Assembly: GCA_963748315.1 (NCBI GenBank)
Contig: CAVVIK010000006.1
Location: forward strand, 62,001 to 126,000
Direction of reading: 5' to 3'
From: DASPHG01 sp963748315
Lineage (GTDB): Bacteria; Actinomycetota; Thermoleophilia; Solirubrobacterales; Thermoleophilaceae
Length of the DNA stretch: 64,000 nucleotides
In this document: positions 51,789 through 60,321 of the stretch, piece by piece
Layout of the letters: every line of letters begins with the position of its first letter
Numbering within the stretch: position 1 is the stretch's first letter
Program-made: the position numbers and the translations under genes
The notes under the pieces: model-generated
What the model was told of the DNA's origin: nothing
Database searches by the model: none
Seen by the model: the letters and a program-made list of their open reading frames with translations, nothing else

Positions 51789-52316
51789 ATGGGGCCAGAG
51801 CTGCTTCGGCCGGTCGTTCACGGCGACTCCCGCGGGTTCTTCCTGGAGACGTCCCGCGAGGGCGAGCTCGCCGCGCTCGGTATCGAGGACCGGTTCGTCC
51901 AGGACAACCACTCCCGCTCGGGCCGTGGCGTCCTGCGCGGGATGCACTTCCAGGTGGGCGATGGCCAGGCGAAGCTCGTCCGGTGCGCGCGCGGGTCGAT
52001 CTTCGACGTCGTCGTCGACCTTCGCCGCGGATCGCCGACCTTCGGCCAGTGGGAGGCTCACGAGCTCGACGACGAACGCCACCACCAGCTCTACATCCCG
52101 GTCGGGTTCGCCCACGGCTTCTGCGTGACGAGCGATGTCGCGGACGTGATCTACAAGTGCTCGACCTACTACGACCCCGAGCTCGAGCGAAGCATCGCCC
52201 ACGACGATCCGGACCTGGGGATCGAGTGGCCGGATCCGGATCCGATCGTGTCGGAGCGCGACGCACAGGCGCCTCGGCTGGCGCAAATTGCGGACGAGCT
52301 GCCGTTCACTTACTGA
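51789..52316 (+). CDS. rfbC: dTDP-4-dehydrorhamnose 3,5-epimerase family protein
   Basis: A 175-residue cupin of the RmlC/RfbC type. VVHGDSRGFFLE (9-20) is the substrate loop. VQDNHSRSGRGVLRGMHFQ (about 37-55) holds the catalytic His. VVVDLRRGSPTFGQWEAHEL and YIPVGFAHGFCV follow, and YKCSTYYDPELER carries the catalytic Tyr. It inverts C3 and C5 of a 4-keto sugar nucleotide. No RmlA, RmlB or RmlD is in the window, so the true substrate may be another 4-keto sugar or the partners lie elsewhere. ATG 51789 is chosen; ATG 51765, eight codons upstream, is possible and would abut the flippase start on the other strand. Confidence 0.87.
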   Translation: MGPELLRPVVHGDSRGFFLETSREGELAALGIEDRFVQDNHSRSGRGVLRGMHFQVGDGQAKLVRCARGSIFDVVVDLRRGSPTFGQWEAHELDDERHHQLYIPVGFAHGFCVTSDVADVIYKCSTYYDPELERSIAHDDPDLGIEWPDPDPIVSERDAQAPRLAQIADELPFTY

Positions 52317-52420
52317 CAAACAGCCTGCAAAACCGCTCTGCTGGCGTGAAAACGCTTAGACTGCTGCGACCCGGGCAGGGACTTTTGGTGCGGTCGCCTG
52401 TTCTATCTACTCGTCAAGGC

Positions 52421-53293
52421 ATGACCCCTTCCGAGCGCCAGACTCTCGACTACGCCTTCGGGCAGCAGCAGCGTGCACACCCGCTGCCGCCGCTGCATGC
52501 GCGGCCACTCCCGCATGCCGATGAGATCCGGACGCGCGAGATCCTCGGGATCCCGGTCGCGATGACCGACTACGCCGAGACGATGGACGTGATGGACGGG
52601 ATGATCGCGCGCGACGAGCGCGGCTGGATCTGCGCCGTTGCCGTGCACGCCGTGATGGTCGCCCAGAGCGACCCCGAGATGCGGCGGGCGTTGATCGACT
52701 CGACCCTGACGGTCCCGGACGGCATGCCGCTCGTGTGGGCGGCGAACATGCTCGGCGAGAACCTCGATAACCGCGTCTACGGGCCCGCGCTCATGTCGCG
52801 CTACAGCGACCGCTGCACCGAGTCGGGGCACCGCGTCTGGCTGTACGGCGGACGCGACCAGGGCTCGCTCGTCCAGCTCGCGCTGTCGTTGCGGCGCAAG
52901 CATCCCGGCATCAAGATCGTCGGCGGCTACTCGCCCCCCTTCCGTGACCTCACCGAGGAGGAGGAGACGGCGCTCGCAGCGCAGATCAACGCGCACAAGC
53001 CCGACGTCCTGTGGGTGGGCATCGGCGTGCCGAAGCAGGAGAAGTGGATGGCACGCATGCGCGAGCGGCTCGACGTCCCCGTGATGTGCGCGGTGGGCGC
53101 CGCGTTCGACTTCAACGCCGGACGGATCTCGCAGGCGCCGACCTGGATGCAGGACCGCGGCCTCGAGTGGACGTACCGCATCGCGCAGGAGCCGCGCCGC
53201 CTCTTGCCGCGCTACCTCTACTACAACCCGCGCTTCCTCGGCGCGTTCTCGAGGCAGCTGCTCCGAGAGCGCCGCAGGGCCCTCTCCGCCTAG
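52421..53293 (+). CDS. WecG/TagA/CpsF (GT26) glycosyltransferase
   Basis: A 290-residue protein with the compact GT26 domain from about residue 45. REILGIPVAMTDYAETMDVM, ICAVAVHAVMVAQSDPEMRR (with NaH-like region), TVPDGMPLVWAANMLGE (about 100-116) and RVYGPALM come first. RVWLYGGRDQGSLVQLALSL, VLWVGIGVPKQEKWM and PVMCAVGAAFDFNAG are textbook. GT26 enzymes add N-acetylmannosamine, ManNAcA or glucose to lipid-linked sugars. Basic residues at the C-terminus (RQLLRERRRAL) act as the membrane-binding appendage in this family. ATG 52421 fits; upstream residues in this frame have no likeness to it. Confidence 0.9.
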   Translation: MTPSERQTLDYAFGQQQRAHPLPPLHARPLPHADEIRTREILGIPVAMTDYAETMDVMDGMIARDERGWICAVAVHAVMVAQSDPEMRRALIDSTLTVPDGMPLVWAANMLGENLDNRVYGPALMSRYSDRCTESGHRVWLYGGRDQGSLVQLALSLRRKHPGIKIVGGYSPPFRDLTEEEETALAAQINAHKPDVLWVGIGVPKQEKWMARMRERLDVPVMCAVGAAFDFNAGRISQAPTWMQDRGLEWTYRIAQEPRRLLPRYLYYNPRFLGAFSRQLLRERRRALSA

Positions 53294-53302
53294 GCTACGC
53301 CC

Positions 53303-54541
53303 ATGCCAGCACGCGTCGCCGTGGTCGGGCTCGGACGAATCGGGCTCCCGCTCGCCCTGTCGTTTGCGGAACACGGCTGCTCGGTGATCGGCATCGACCG
53401 CGAGCCGTCGGTGCTCGACCGGATTCGCACCGGGCATATGCCGTTCAAGGAGACCGGCACGCAGGAGCTGCTCGAGCGGGTGATGGGCGGCGACAAGCTC
53501 GAGCTGAGCGATCAGATCCGCGACGCGAGCGACGCCGACTACATCATCCTCACCCTCGGTACGCCCGCCCTGGCGCAGATCGAGATCGACGTGTCGCAGA
53601 TCCGCCAGGCCGTAGACGACCTGATGCCGGTGCTGCATGAGGGGCAGACGATCATCCTGCGCTCCACCGTCGGCCCGGGAACCACCCAGTGGCTCGCCGG
53701 CTACCTCGAGCAGCTGCGCGGCTTCGAGATCGGGCGCGACCTGTTCGTCGCCCACGTGCCGGAGCGAATCGCCGTCAACCACTTCCTCGAGGAGATCGAG
53801 GCGCTGCCGACGATCGTCGGGGGCGTCGGAGAGGAGTCGGGCCGCCGCGCGGCGAGCCTGTTCGAGGTCTTCGGCGCGCCGATCGAGCACACGACACCGG
53901 TGCAGGCGGAGCTGGCGAAGATCTGGACGAACATCCTCCGCTACGCGAACTTCGCGCTTCCGAACCTCCTGATGATGCAGTGCGAGCGTCACGACGCGAA
54001 CGTCTTCGAGGTGATCGATCTGATCAACCGCGACTACCCGCGCGGCGGCATGGCGATGCCGGGGCTGACGGCGGGCACGTGCCTGCGCAAGGACTTCACG
54101 TTCTCCGAGGAGAGCTCTGCCGCGCCGGGCATGCTCCTGGCCGTCTCGCGCGTGCACGAGACCGTGCCGCACTTCCTCGTGGAGGGCGCCAAGCGGCGGC
54201 TCAACGGCACTTTGCGCGACAAGAAGATCGCGGTGCTCGGGCTCACCTTCAAGCGCGACACGGACGACCCGCGCGACTCGCTCTCGTTCAAGCTGATCAG
54301 GCTGCTCGAGCGCGAGCTGTGCCAGGTCGCCCGTCACGACCCCTTCCTGCCCAACGAGTCGGACCCGCTCGACGAAGCGCTGTCGGGCGCCGAGGCGGTA
54401 ATCGTCGCGACGAACCACTCGGCCTATGAGGACGTCCTGTCTCATCTCGCGCCGCACACGTTGCTGTGCGACCCGTGGAACGTGACGGGCGCGGGCCAGG
54501 TGTTCGCGTTCACGGACGAGCTCGTCCCCGCCGCTCGATGA
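53303..54541 (+). CDS. UDP-sugar 6-dehydrogenase (WecC/WbpA/UDP-Glc-DH family)
   Basis: A 412-residue NAD-dependent dehydrogenase that oxidises C6 of a UDP-sugar to the uronic acid. VAVVGLGRIGLPLALSFAEH (5-24) is the NAD site. ILTLGTPALAQIEIDVSQI and RSTVGPGTT are the next conserved blocks. AELAKIWTNILRYANFALPN (about 204-223) lies in the dimer domain. PGLTAGTCLRKDF (about 254-266) contains the catalytic Cys, and LGLTFKRDTDDPRDS starts the UDP-binding domain. The lack of typical UDP-Glc-specific residues and the GT26 neighbour hint at a ManNAc/GlcNAc substrate. ATG 53303 lies nine bases after the previous stop; ATGA coupling to the next gene. Confidence 0.87.
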   Translation: MPARVAVVGLGRIGLPLALSFAEHGCSVIGIDREPSVLDRIRTGHMPFKETGTQELLERVMGGDKLELSDQIRDASDADYIILTLGTPALAQIEIDVSQIRQAVDDLMPVLHEGQTIILRSTVGPGTTQWLAGYLEQLRGFEIGRDLFVAHVPERIAVNHFLEEIEALPTIVGGVGEESGRRAASLFEVFGAPIEHTTPVQAELAKIWTNILRYANFALPNLLMMQCERHDANVFEVIDLINRDYPRGGMAMPGLTAGTCLRKDFTFSEESSAAPGMLLAVSRVHETVPHFLVEGAKRRLNGTLRDKKIAVLGLTFKRDTDDPRDSLSFKLIRLLERELCQVARHDPFLPNESDPLDEALSGAEAVIVATNHSAYEDVLSHLAPHTLLCDPWNVTGAGQVFAFTDELVPAAR

Positions 54542-55506
54542 ACCGCGTCCTCGTGACGGGCGGGGCCGGCACGATCGGCCAGGCGCTCGTGCGGCGACTC
54601 GTGCCCGATGCCGACTGGGAGGTCCGGGTCGCCGACCAGCGCACGCCGCCGCAGTGGATGCGCGAGACCTGCGAGATCGAGGTCGGCGACCTGCGCGAGG
54701 CGCGCGTGGCCGAGCGGGCGGTCGCAGGCACGAGCCACGTCGTCCACCTGGCCGCGATCGTCGGCGGGATCGGGAACTTCCACAAGCTCCCGCACACCCT
54801 GCTCGAGGTGAACACGGCGCTCTACAACTCCGTCTTCCGCGCCGCGCTGGGCGAGGGCATCGACCGGCTCGTGTACGTGTCGTCGTCGATGGTCTTCGAG
54901 CGCGCGACGGTCTTCCCGACGCCCGAGGAGCACGTCCACGAAGTGACGGCGCCGCACTCCGCGTACGGGTTCTCGAAGCTCGCGGGCGAGGTGTACTGCC
55001 GTGCGCTCGCCGACGAGCACGGCATGCGCCACTCGATCGTGCGCCCGTTCAACGCATACGGGCCGGGCGAGGCGCCCGAGGCCGAGCCGGGCATCGCCCA
55101 CGCGGTTCCCGACCTGATCCGGAAGGTGCTGGCGGGGCAGCGGCCGCTTCAGATATTCGGATCGGGCGAGCAGACGCGCACGCTCACCTACGTGGACGAC
55201 ATCGCCGAGGGGATCGTGGCCGCGATGGCGCACCCGGCGGCGGAGGGCGAGGACTTCAACATCTCCGCCTCGGACGAGCTGACCGTCGCAGAGATCGCGC
55301 GCCTGATCTGGGAGGCATGCGGCGAGGACCCCGCCGAGCTCGAGTTCGAGCACGTGCCGAGCTTCGAGGTGGACGTGCAGCGGCGGTGGCCGTCGGTCGA
55401 GAAGGCAAAGCGCCTGCTCGGGTGGGAAGCTGCCGTGCCGGTGGAGGACGGGCTCGCCCGGACGGTCGAGTGGATTCGCGAGCAGGAGCTGGTGCCGAAT
55501 GAGTGA
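54538..55506 (+). CDS. NAD-dependent sugar-nucleotide epimerase/dehydratase
   Basis: A 322-residue extended [21 protein letters not shown] (4-21) holds the TGGAGTIG cofactor motif. [14 protein letters not shown] (about 64-77), YVSSSMVFE and [13 protein letters not shown] (Tyr and Lys of the YxxxK, about 142) follow. [12 protein letters not shown] and [12 protein letters not shown] are next. It resembles UDP-glucose/UDP-GlcNAc 4-epimerases and related dehydratases; the exact reaction is open. Given the upstream dehydrogenase it may epimerise the uronic-acid nucleotide. ATG 54538 overlaps the dehydrogenase stop, and its end overlaps the gmd start by 8 bases. Confidence 0.84.
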   Translation: MNRVLVTGGAGTIGQALVRRLVPDADWEVRVADQRTPPQWMRETCEIEVGDLREARVAERAVAGTSHVVHLAAIVGGIGNFHKLPHTLLEVNTALYNSVFRAALGEGIDRLVYVSSSMVFERATVFPTPEEHVHEVTAPHSAYGFSKLAGEVYCRALADEHGMRHSIVRPFNAYGPGEAPEAEPGIAHAVPDLIRKVLAGQRPLQIFGSGEQTRTLTYVDDIAEGIVAAMAHPAAEGEDFNISASDELTVAEIARLIWEACGEDPAELEFEHVPSFEVDVQRRWPSVEKAKRLLGWEAAVPVEDGLARTVEWIREQELVPNE

Positions 55507-56491
55507 ACGACGTGCACTGATCACCGGGATCACGGGACAGGACGGCTCGTACCTCGCCGACCTGCTGCTCGAGAAGGGCTACGAGGTGCACGGGATGGTG
55601 CGGCGTTCCTCGACCGAGAAGTTCGACCGGCTCGAGCACATCCGCGACCAGATCACCCTCCACCAGGGCGACCTGCTGGACCACCGCTCGCTCGTCGACA
55701 CGCTCAGGGCGTCGAACCCGGACGAGATCTACAACCTCGCCGCGATGAGCTACGTCCACGTGTCCTGGATCCAGCCGGTCCTGACGGCGGAGTTCACAGG
55801 CGTCGGCGTCACACGCATCCTCGAGGCGATGCGCGAGGTGTGCCCCGGCGCGCGCTTCTACCAGGCCTCGTCGAGCGAGATGTTCGGGAAGGTGCGGGAG
55901 GTCCCGCAGACCGAGACGACGCCGCTGTACCCGCGCTCGCCGTACGGCGTGGCGAAGACCTACGGCCACTACATCACGGTCAACTACCGCGAGAGCTACG
56001 GCCTCTTCGCCTGCTCGGGAATCCTCTTCAACCACGAGTCACCCCGCCGCGGGCTCGAGTTCGTGACGCGCAAGGTCACGAACGGGGCGGCCGCGATCAA
56101 GCTCGGGCTGCAGGAGAAGCTTCTGCTCGGAAACCTCGACGCGGAGCGCGACTGGGGCTACGCGAAGGACTACGTCGAGGCGATGTGGCTGATGCTCCAG
56201 CAGGACGAGGCCGAGGACTTCGTGATCGCGACCAACGAGACGCACTCGGTACGCGAGCTCGTCGAGCGAGCGTTCGCGCGCGTCGGGCTCGACCCGGACG
56301 AGCACGTCGGCACGGACCCGCAGCACTACCGGCCCGCCGAGGTCGACCACCTGCGGGGCGACTATTCGAAGGCGCGCGAGATGCTCGGGTGGGAGCCGAG
56401 GACGAGTTTCGAGGAGCTCGTCGACCTGATGGTCGACGCCGACCTCGAGCAGCTCCAGAAGATGGGGACGGTCGGCCGGCTCGAGAGCTGA
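55499..56491 (+). CDS. gmd: GDP-mannose 4,6-dehydratase
   Basis: A 330-residue enzyme forming GDP-4-keto-6-deoxy-D-mannose from GDP-mannose. [20 protein letters not shown] (8-27) is the Gmd-specific NADP loop. [32 protein letters not shown] and [12 protein letters not shown] (catalytic Ser/Glu) follow. [16 protein letters not shown] (Tyr/Lys) and [17 protein letters not shown] complete it. The usual length is about 320-375 residues. ATG 55499 is coupled to the epimerase. GDP-mannose itself must come from genes outside the window. Confidence 0.93.
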   Translation: MSERRALITGITGQDGSYLADLLLEKGYEVHGMVRRSSTEKFDRLEHIRDQITLHQGDLLDHRSLVDTLRASNPDEIYNLAAMSYVHVSWIQPVLTAEFTGVGVTRILEAMREVCPGARFYQASSSEMFGKVREVPQTETTPLYPRSPYGVAKTYGHYITVNYRESYGLFACSGILFNHESPRRGLEFVTRKVTNGAAAIKLGLQEKLLLGNLDAERDWGYAKDYVEAMWLMLQQDEAEDFVIATNETHSVRELVERAFARVGLDPDEHVGTDPQHYRPAEVDHLRGDYSKAREMLGWEPRTSFEELVDLMVDADLEQLQKMGTVGRLES

Positions 56492-56495
56492 CGCC

Positions 56496-57404
56496 ATGGC
56501 GGGACGAGCACTCGTTACCGGTGCCGGCGGGTTCGCCGGCCGCCATCTCGTCCGTCATCTGAGCGAGCGGGGCGACGAGCTCGTCGGGCCGTCGAGCGAC
56601 GAGGTGGACCTGCGCGACGCCGACAGCACGCGCGCGCTCGTCCGCGACTCCCGGCCGGACCGGGTCTTCCACCTCGCGGCGCTCGCGAGCGTCAAGCGCT
56701 CGTGGGACGAGCCCGAGCGGACGATCGCCGACAACGAGGCGATGACGCTCTCGCTGCTCGAGGCGGTGCGGCACGAGGCACCGGAAGCGCGCGTCCTGAT
56801 CGCGGGCACGGGCGAGGTCTACGGCGCGCCCGCGTCGCTCCCGGTCACCGAGGACGCGCCGCTCGCGCCCCAGAATCCCTACGCGCTCTCCAAGGCGACG
56901 TGCGACCTGCTCGGGCAGCTCTACGAGCGCGCGTGGGGGCTCACGGTCGTCCGCACGCGGGCCTTCAACCACGCCGGCCCCGGGCAGTCGGACGACTACG
57001 TCATCGGCACGCTCACCCGGCAGGTCGCCGCCGCCGAGGTGGCGAATGCCGACTCGGTCGTGATCCGCACCGGCAACCCCGACAGCGCGCGCGACTTCAC
57101 CGACGTGCGGGACGTCGTGCGCGCGTACGACGCCGCGATCGGGCTCGACAGCGGTGTGTACAACGTCGCGTCCGGGCGAAGCCTGACCGTCAACGAGCTG
57201 ATCGAGGCGATCCGCGCTCAGACACGCCTGGAGGTTCGGCACGAGGTGGACCAGGACCGCGTGCGGCACCACGACGTGCGCGAGGTCCGGGGCTCCGCCG
57301 CTCGCCTGCGCGAGGCAACCGGGTGGGAGCCGAGCGTCCCGCTCGAAGAGACGGTCGCGGACGCGATCGCGTGGTGGCGCGACGAGCTGGCGCAGGCCGC
57401 ATGA
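56496..57404 (+). CDS. rmd: GDP-4-keto-6-deoxy-D-mannose reductase (GDP-D-rhamnose forming)
   Basis: A 302-residue extended SDR four bases after gmd. ALVTGAGGFAGRHLVRHL (5-22), LAALASVKRSWDEP (about 60-73), IAGTGEVYGAP and NPYALSKATCDLL (YxxxK) are present. RAFNHAGPGQSDDYVIGTLT is a strong Rmd mark. Rmd reduces the Gmd product at C4 to give GDP-D-rhamnose, the donor for D-rhamnan-type O-antigens. A GDP-L-fucose synthase would instead show a different C-terminal catalytic Cys/His set. ATGA coupling leads to the next methyltransferase, so the glycan may contain O-methyl D-rhamnose. Confidence 0.85.
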   Translation: MAGRALVTGAGGFAGRHLVRHLSERGDELVGPSSDEVDLRDADSTRALVRDSRPDRVFHLAALASVKRSWDEPERTIADNEAMTLSLLEAVRHEAPEARVLIAGTGEVYGAPASLPVTEDAPLAPQNPYALSKATCDLLGQLYERAWGLTVVRTRAFNHAGPGQSDDYVIGTLTRQVAAAEVANADSVVIRTGNPDSARDFTDVRDVVRAYDAAIGLDSGVYNVASGRSLTVNELIEAIRAQTRLEVRHEVDQDRVRHHDVREVRGSAARLREATGWEPSVPLEETVADAIAWWRDELAQAA

Positions 57405-58297
57405 CGTGCCCTGCCTGCGGGGGCGCGGCCGCGCCCTGGCTAGCCGCCCCCGGGAGTGAGCCTGCGGACACGGCGCGCTACGAGCTCGCGCGCTGTTCGT
57501 CCTGCGGCTCGGGAGTGACCATCGGTGCCGAGCCCGCCGCAGGTGCCTACGCGAGCGGCATCTACGCCGCGGGCGAGCCGCGGCTTCCACGGCTCGTCGG
57601 GCTGCTGCGCCGGGTCGCGCTGCGGCTTCCCCTCCGCGCCCTGCGCGGCTCGGGCGTCCGCCCGCCCGCGCGCGTGCTCGACGCCGGCGCCGGCAGCGGG
57701 CGACTGGTCGCCGCGCTCGCCGCAGAGGGATACGACGCCGAGGGGATCGACACCGCCCCGCGTGGTGAGAACGTCCGGCGCGCCGGGCTCCTCGAGCACT
57801 CGGCGGCGGACCAGGACGCCGTCGTGATGTGGCACGTGCTCGAGCACATGCCGGACCCGGGCGCGGCCGTCCGCCGAGCCGCCGGCTGGCTGCGGCCCGG
57901 CGGGGTCCTGCTCGTCGCGGCCCCCAACCTCGCCTCGCTCCAGGCGCGCGTCGCGGGGCGCGACTGGTTCCACCTCGACCTGCCGCGGCACCGCACCCAC
58001 TTCACCCCCGCCGGCCTGCGCGCGTGCATGCGCGGCGCCGGGATCGAGCCCGGCCGGACATGGCATCTCGTGCCCGAGCACAACTTCCACGGGATGTGGT
58101 TCGCGCTCCTGACCCGGCTTGGCATGACGCCCGGCTTCCCGTTCCACGCGCTCAAGCGCAACGTGCCGCTGCGGCCGCGCGACCTGGCGCTGGTCGCGGT
58201 CGCCGGGCCGCTGCTCCTGCCGGCCGCGGTCGTGCTCGAGCTCGTCGCCTGTGCCGCGCGCCGCGGCGGAACGGTCGTGATCGCGGGCAGGGCGTGA
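57401..58297 (+). CDS. class I methyltransferase with N-terminal zinc ribbon
   Basis: A 298-residue protein. Cys 3, 6, 32 and 35 form a CxxC...CxxC zinc ribbon. The Methyltransf_23 domain has VLDAGAGSGRLVAALAAEGY (about 91-110), VVMWHVLEHMPDPG (about 144-157) and WLRPGGVLLVAAPNLASLQA. DWFHLDLPRHRTHFTPAGLR (about 188-207) is typical of sugar C- or O-methyltransferases in rhamnose-rich loci. The C-terminus has a hydrophobic helix (LALVAVAGPLLLPAAVVLEL) that could bind the membrane. The start overlaps rmd and its end overlaps the next GT4 start (GTGA). Confidence 0.85.
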   Translation: MTCPACGGAAAPWLAAPGSEPADTARYELARCSSCGSGVTIGAEPAAGAYASGIYAAGEPRLPRLVGLLRRVALRLPLRALRGSGVRPPARVLDAGAGSGRLVAALAAEGYDAEGIDTAPRGENVRRAGLLEHSAADQDAVVMWHVLEHMPDPGAAVRRAAGWLRPGGVLLVAAPNLASLQARVAGRDWFHLDLPRHRTHFTPAGLRACMRGAGIEPGRTWHLVPEHNFHGMWFALLTRLGMTPGFPFHALKRNVPLRPRDLALVAVAGPLLLPAAVVLELVACAARRGGTVVIAGRA

Positions 58298-59475
58298 GCA
58301 CGCCTTCGGTCCACTTCGCGATCGGCGCCTATCCGCCCAGCATCGGCGGCGCGCAGATCCACACGCGGGCGCTCGCCCAGGAGCTCTCACGCCGCGGGGC
58401 AGGTGTGCGCGTGTCCTGCCACTGGCGCGAGACGCGCACCGACTGGGTGCTCGGCACGACCGCGCGGCTGCCCGCGGGCCGGCAGACGGAGATGGACGGC
58501 GCGGTCCGGGTGGACCGGGTCGGGCTGCGCGGCGGCCGACGGCTGGCGGACACGCTCTTCGCGCCGCTCTACTACCCGATGCGCAGCGCGGCGGCGAGCC
58601 GGTTCGCATCGCGGCTCGAGCTGGACGACGGCGACGAGGACGTCTGCCACGTCGTGCGAATGGGCCGCGAGCACCTCGCGCTGCGCGCGATGCGCGGCGC
58701 ACAAGCGGCGGGCCGTCCCGTCGTCGTCACGCCGAACCATCACGAGCGCTGGTCGAGCCGGCCCGATCCGGTGTGGCGGCGCATCTATCGCGAAGCCGAC
58801 CTGCTCGTCGCGATGACGACCGCCGAGGTCGACCTGCTCGCCGGCGTGGGCGCCGACCCCGACCGGATCGTCGTGACCGGAGTCGGCCCGGTGCTGAGCG
58901 AGGAGCCCGGCCCTGTGGCGGCGCTCGGGCTCCCCGACGCCGAGCTCGTCACGTTCCTCGGCCAGCAATACCCGTACAAGGGGATCGACATCGCGATCGG
59001 CGCGTTCGAGCGCGTCGCGCGGTCGCGCCCGGGCGCGGCGCTCGTGATCGCCGGGCCGACGACCAAGCGCACGGAGCGGCTCGTCGCGCGCTCCGCCGTG
59101 CGCGACCGCATCCACGTGGTGGGACCGCTGTCGCTCGAGCCGAAGAGCGCGCTCCTCGCCGCGAGCCGTGCGCTGGTCCTGCCGTCGGCGCAGGAGGCGT
59201 TCGGCGGCGTCGTCGTGGAGGCGGTCGCGATGGGTTGCCCCTACGTCGTCGCGGACATCCCGCAGCTGCGCGAGGTGCACGACGCGGTCGGATTCGGCGC
59301 GGTCGCGACGCGCGACGCGGACGCGTTCGCGGAGGCGCTCGAGGCCGTGTTGGACACGCCTCCGGCCGACCCTGCGGGCGCGCGGGAGCGCGTGCTCGCG
59401 CGCTACTCCTGGGGCGCGCTCGCGGACCGGTACCTCGAGGCGTACGCGCGATTGGCGCCTGCGACGCAGGGTTAA
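58294..59475 (+). CDS. family 4 glycosyltransferase
   Basis: A GT-B enzyme of 393 residues. VHFAIGAYPPSIGGAQIHTR (6-25) is the N-terminal GG-turn. VVVTPNHHERWSS, TFLGQQYPYKGIDIAIGAFE and LVIAGPTTKRTERL follow, and the intact E-x7-E is in SAQEAFGGVVVEAVAMG. GTG 58294 is coupled to the methyltransferase. As part of the gmd-rmd-methyltransferase run it is a good candidate for a D-rhamnosyltransferase; this is only context. Confidence 0.87.
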   Translation: MSTPSVHFAIGAYPPSIGGAQIHTRALAQELSRRGAGVRVSCHWRETRTDWVLGTTARLPAGRQTEMDGAVRVDRVGLRGGRRLADTLFAPLYYPMRSAAASRFASRLELDDGDEDVCHVVRMGREHLALRAMRGAQAAGRPVVVTPNHHERWSSRPDPVWRRIYREADLLVAMTTAEVDLLAGVGADPDRIVVTGVGPVLSEEPGPVAALGLPDAELVTFLGQQYPYKGIDIAIGAFERVARSRPGAALVIAGPTTKRTERLVARSAVRDRIHVVGPLSLEPKSALLAASRALVLPSAQEAFGGVVVEAVAMGCPYVVADIPQLREVHDAVGFGAVATRDADAFAEALEAVLDTPPADPAGARERVLARYSWGALADRYLEAYARLAPATQG

Positions 59476-59484
59476 CCTGCGCCC

Positions 59485-60321
59485 GTGCCGGCCGCCGCCT
59501 CGATCGTCGTCCCCACGCGCAACCGCGCCGGCTACCTGCGCGTGTGCCTCGAATCGATGCGCGCGCAGCAGGTGGACGCGCCGTTCGAGGTGGTCGTCGT
59601 GGACGACGGCTCGACTGACTCGACGCCCGCCGTCGCGGAGGCGGCGGGCGCGAAGCTCGTGCGCACGGAGGCGCGTGGCCCGAACGCGGCGCGGAACGCC
59701 GGCCTCGAGGGCGCAGCGGGCGAGCTCGTCGTCTTCGTGGACGACGACGTCGACGCGCCGCCGGGCTGGCTCGCCGCCTATCTCGCCGGAGCGGAGCGCC
59801 ATCCCGAGGCGGACGCGTTCGGCGGGCCGATCCGCGCGCGGTTCGAGGGCCGGGCGCCGCGCTCGTGCGGGCGCGAGCCGGCGCCGATCACGACGCTCGA
59901 CCTCGGCCCCGAGGACCGCGAGGCCGAGTTCGTCTGGGGCGCGAACATGGCGATCCGCAGGCGCGCATTCGATCGGCTCGGCACCTTCGACGAGACGTTG
60001 CCGCAGTTCGGCGAGGAGGAGGAGTGGCTGACACGGCTGCGCGACGCGGGCGGAACGGTGGTCTATCTCGCGAACGCGCGCCTCGACCATCGCCGTGAGG
60101 AGGGCGACGCCCGGCTGGGCGCGCTCATGCGCGGCGCCTACCTCCGCGGCCAGCGGCTGCGGTCGCACGACGTGCGCAGGGGCGCGGCACCCTCGCTCGC
60201 ACGCGAGCTGCGGGTACTGGCCGGCTGCGGCTGGCACACCGCTCGGTACGCGTGCCCGCAGGGGCTCGTCATGGGCGCGCACTCGCTGGGCCGGGTGCGC
60301 GCGACGGTGCGCCCGCGGTGA
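59485..60321 (+). CDS. family 2 glycosyltransferase
   Basis: A GT2 enzyme of 278 residues. ASIVVPTRNRAGYLRVCLES (5-24), VVVVDDGSTDSTPAV, GPNAARNAGLEGA and VFVDDDVDAPPGWLAAYLAG (DxD about 91) are visible. FVWGANMAIRRRAFDRLG and FGEEEEWLTRLRDAGG (about 174) form the acceptor side. GTG 59485 lies nine bases after the GT4 stop. Its end overlaps the next gene by four bases. Donor unknown. Confidence 0.87.
   Translation: MPAAASIVVPTRNRAGYLRVCLESMRAQQVDAPFEVVVVDDGSTDSTPAVAEAAGAKLVRTEARGPNAARNAGLEGAAGELVVFVDDDVDAPPGWLAAYLAGAERHPEADAFGGPIRARFEGRAPRSCGREPAPITTLDLGPEDREAEFVWGANMAIRRRAFDRLGTFDETLPQFGEEEEWLTRLRDAGGTVVYLANARLDHRREEGDARLGALMRGAYLRGQRLRSHDVRRGAAPSLARELRVLAGCGWHTARYACPQGLVMGAHSLGRVRATVRPR

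Noticed and set aside
51566..52420. In-frame extension upstream of the GT26 gene
   Set aside because: It runs through RmlC and the flippase in unrelated frames and is low in sequence likeness to any family.
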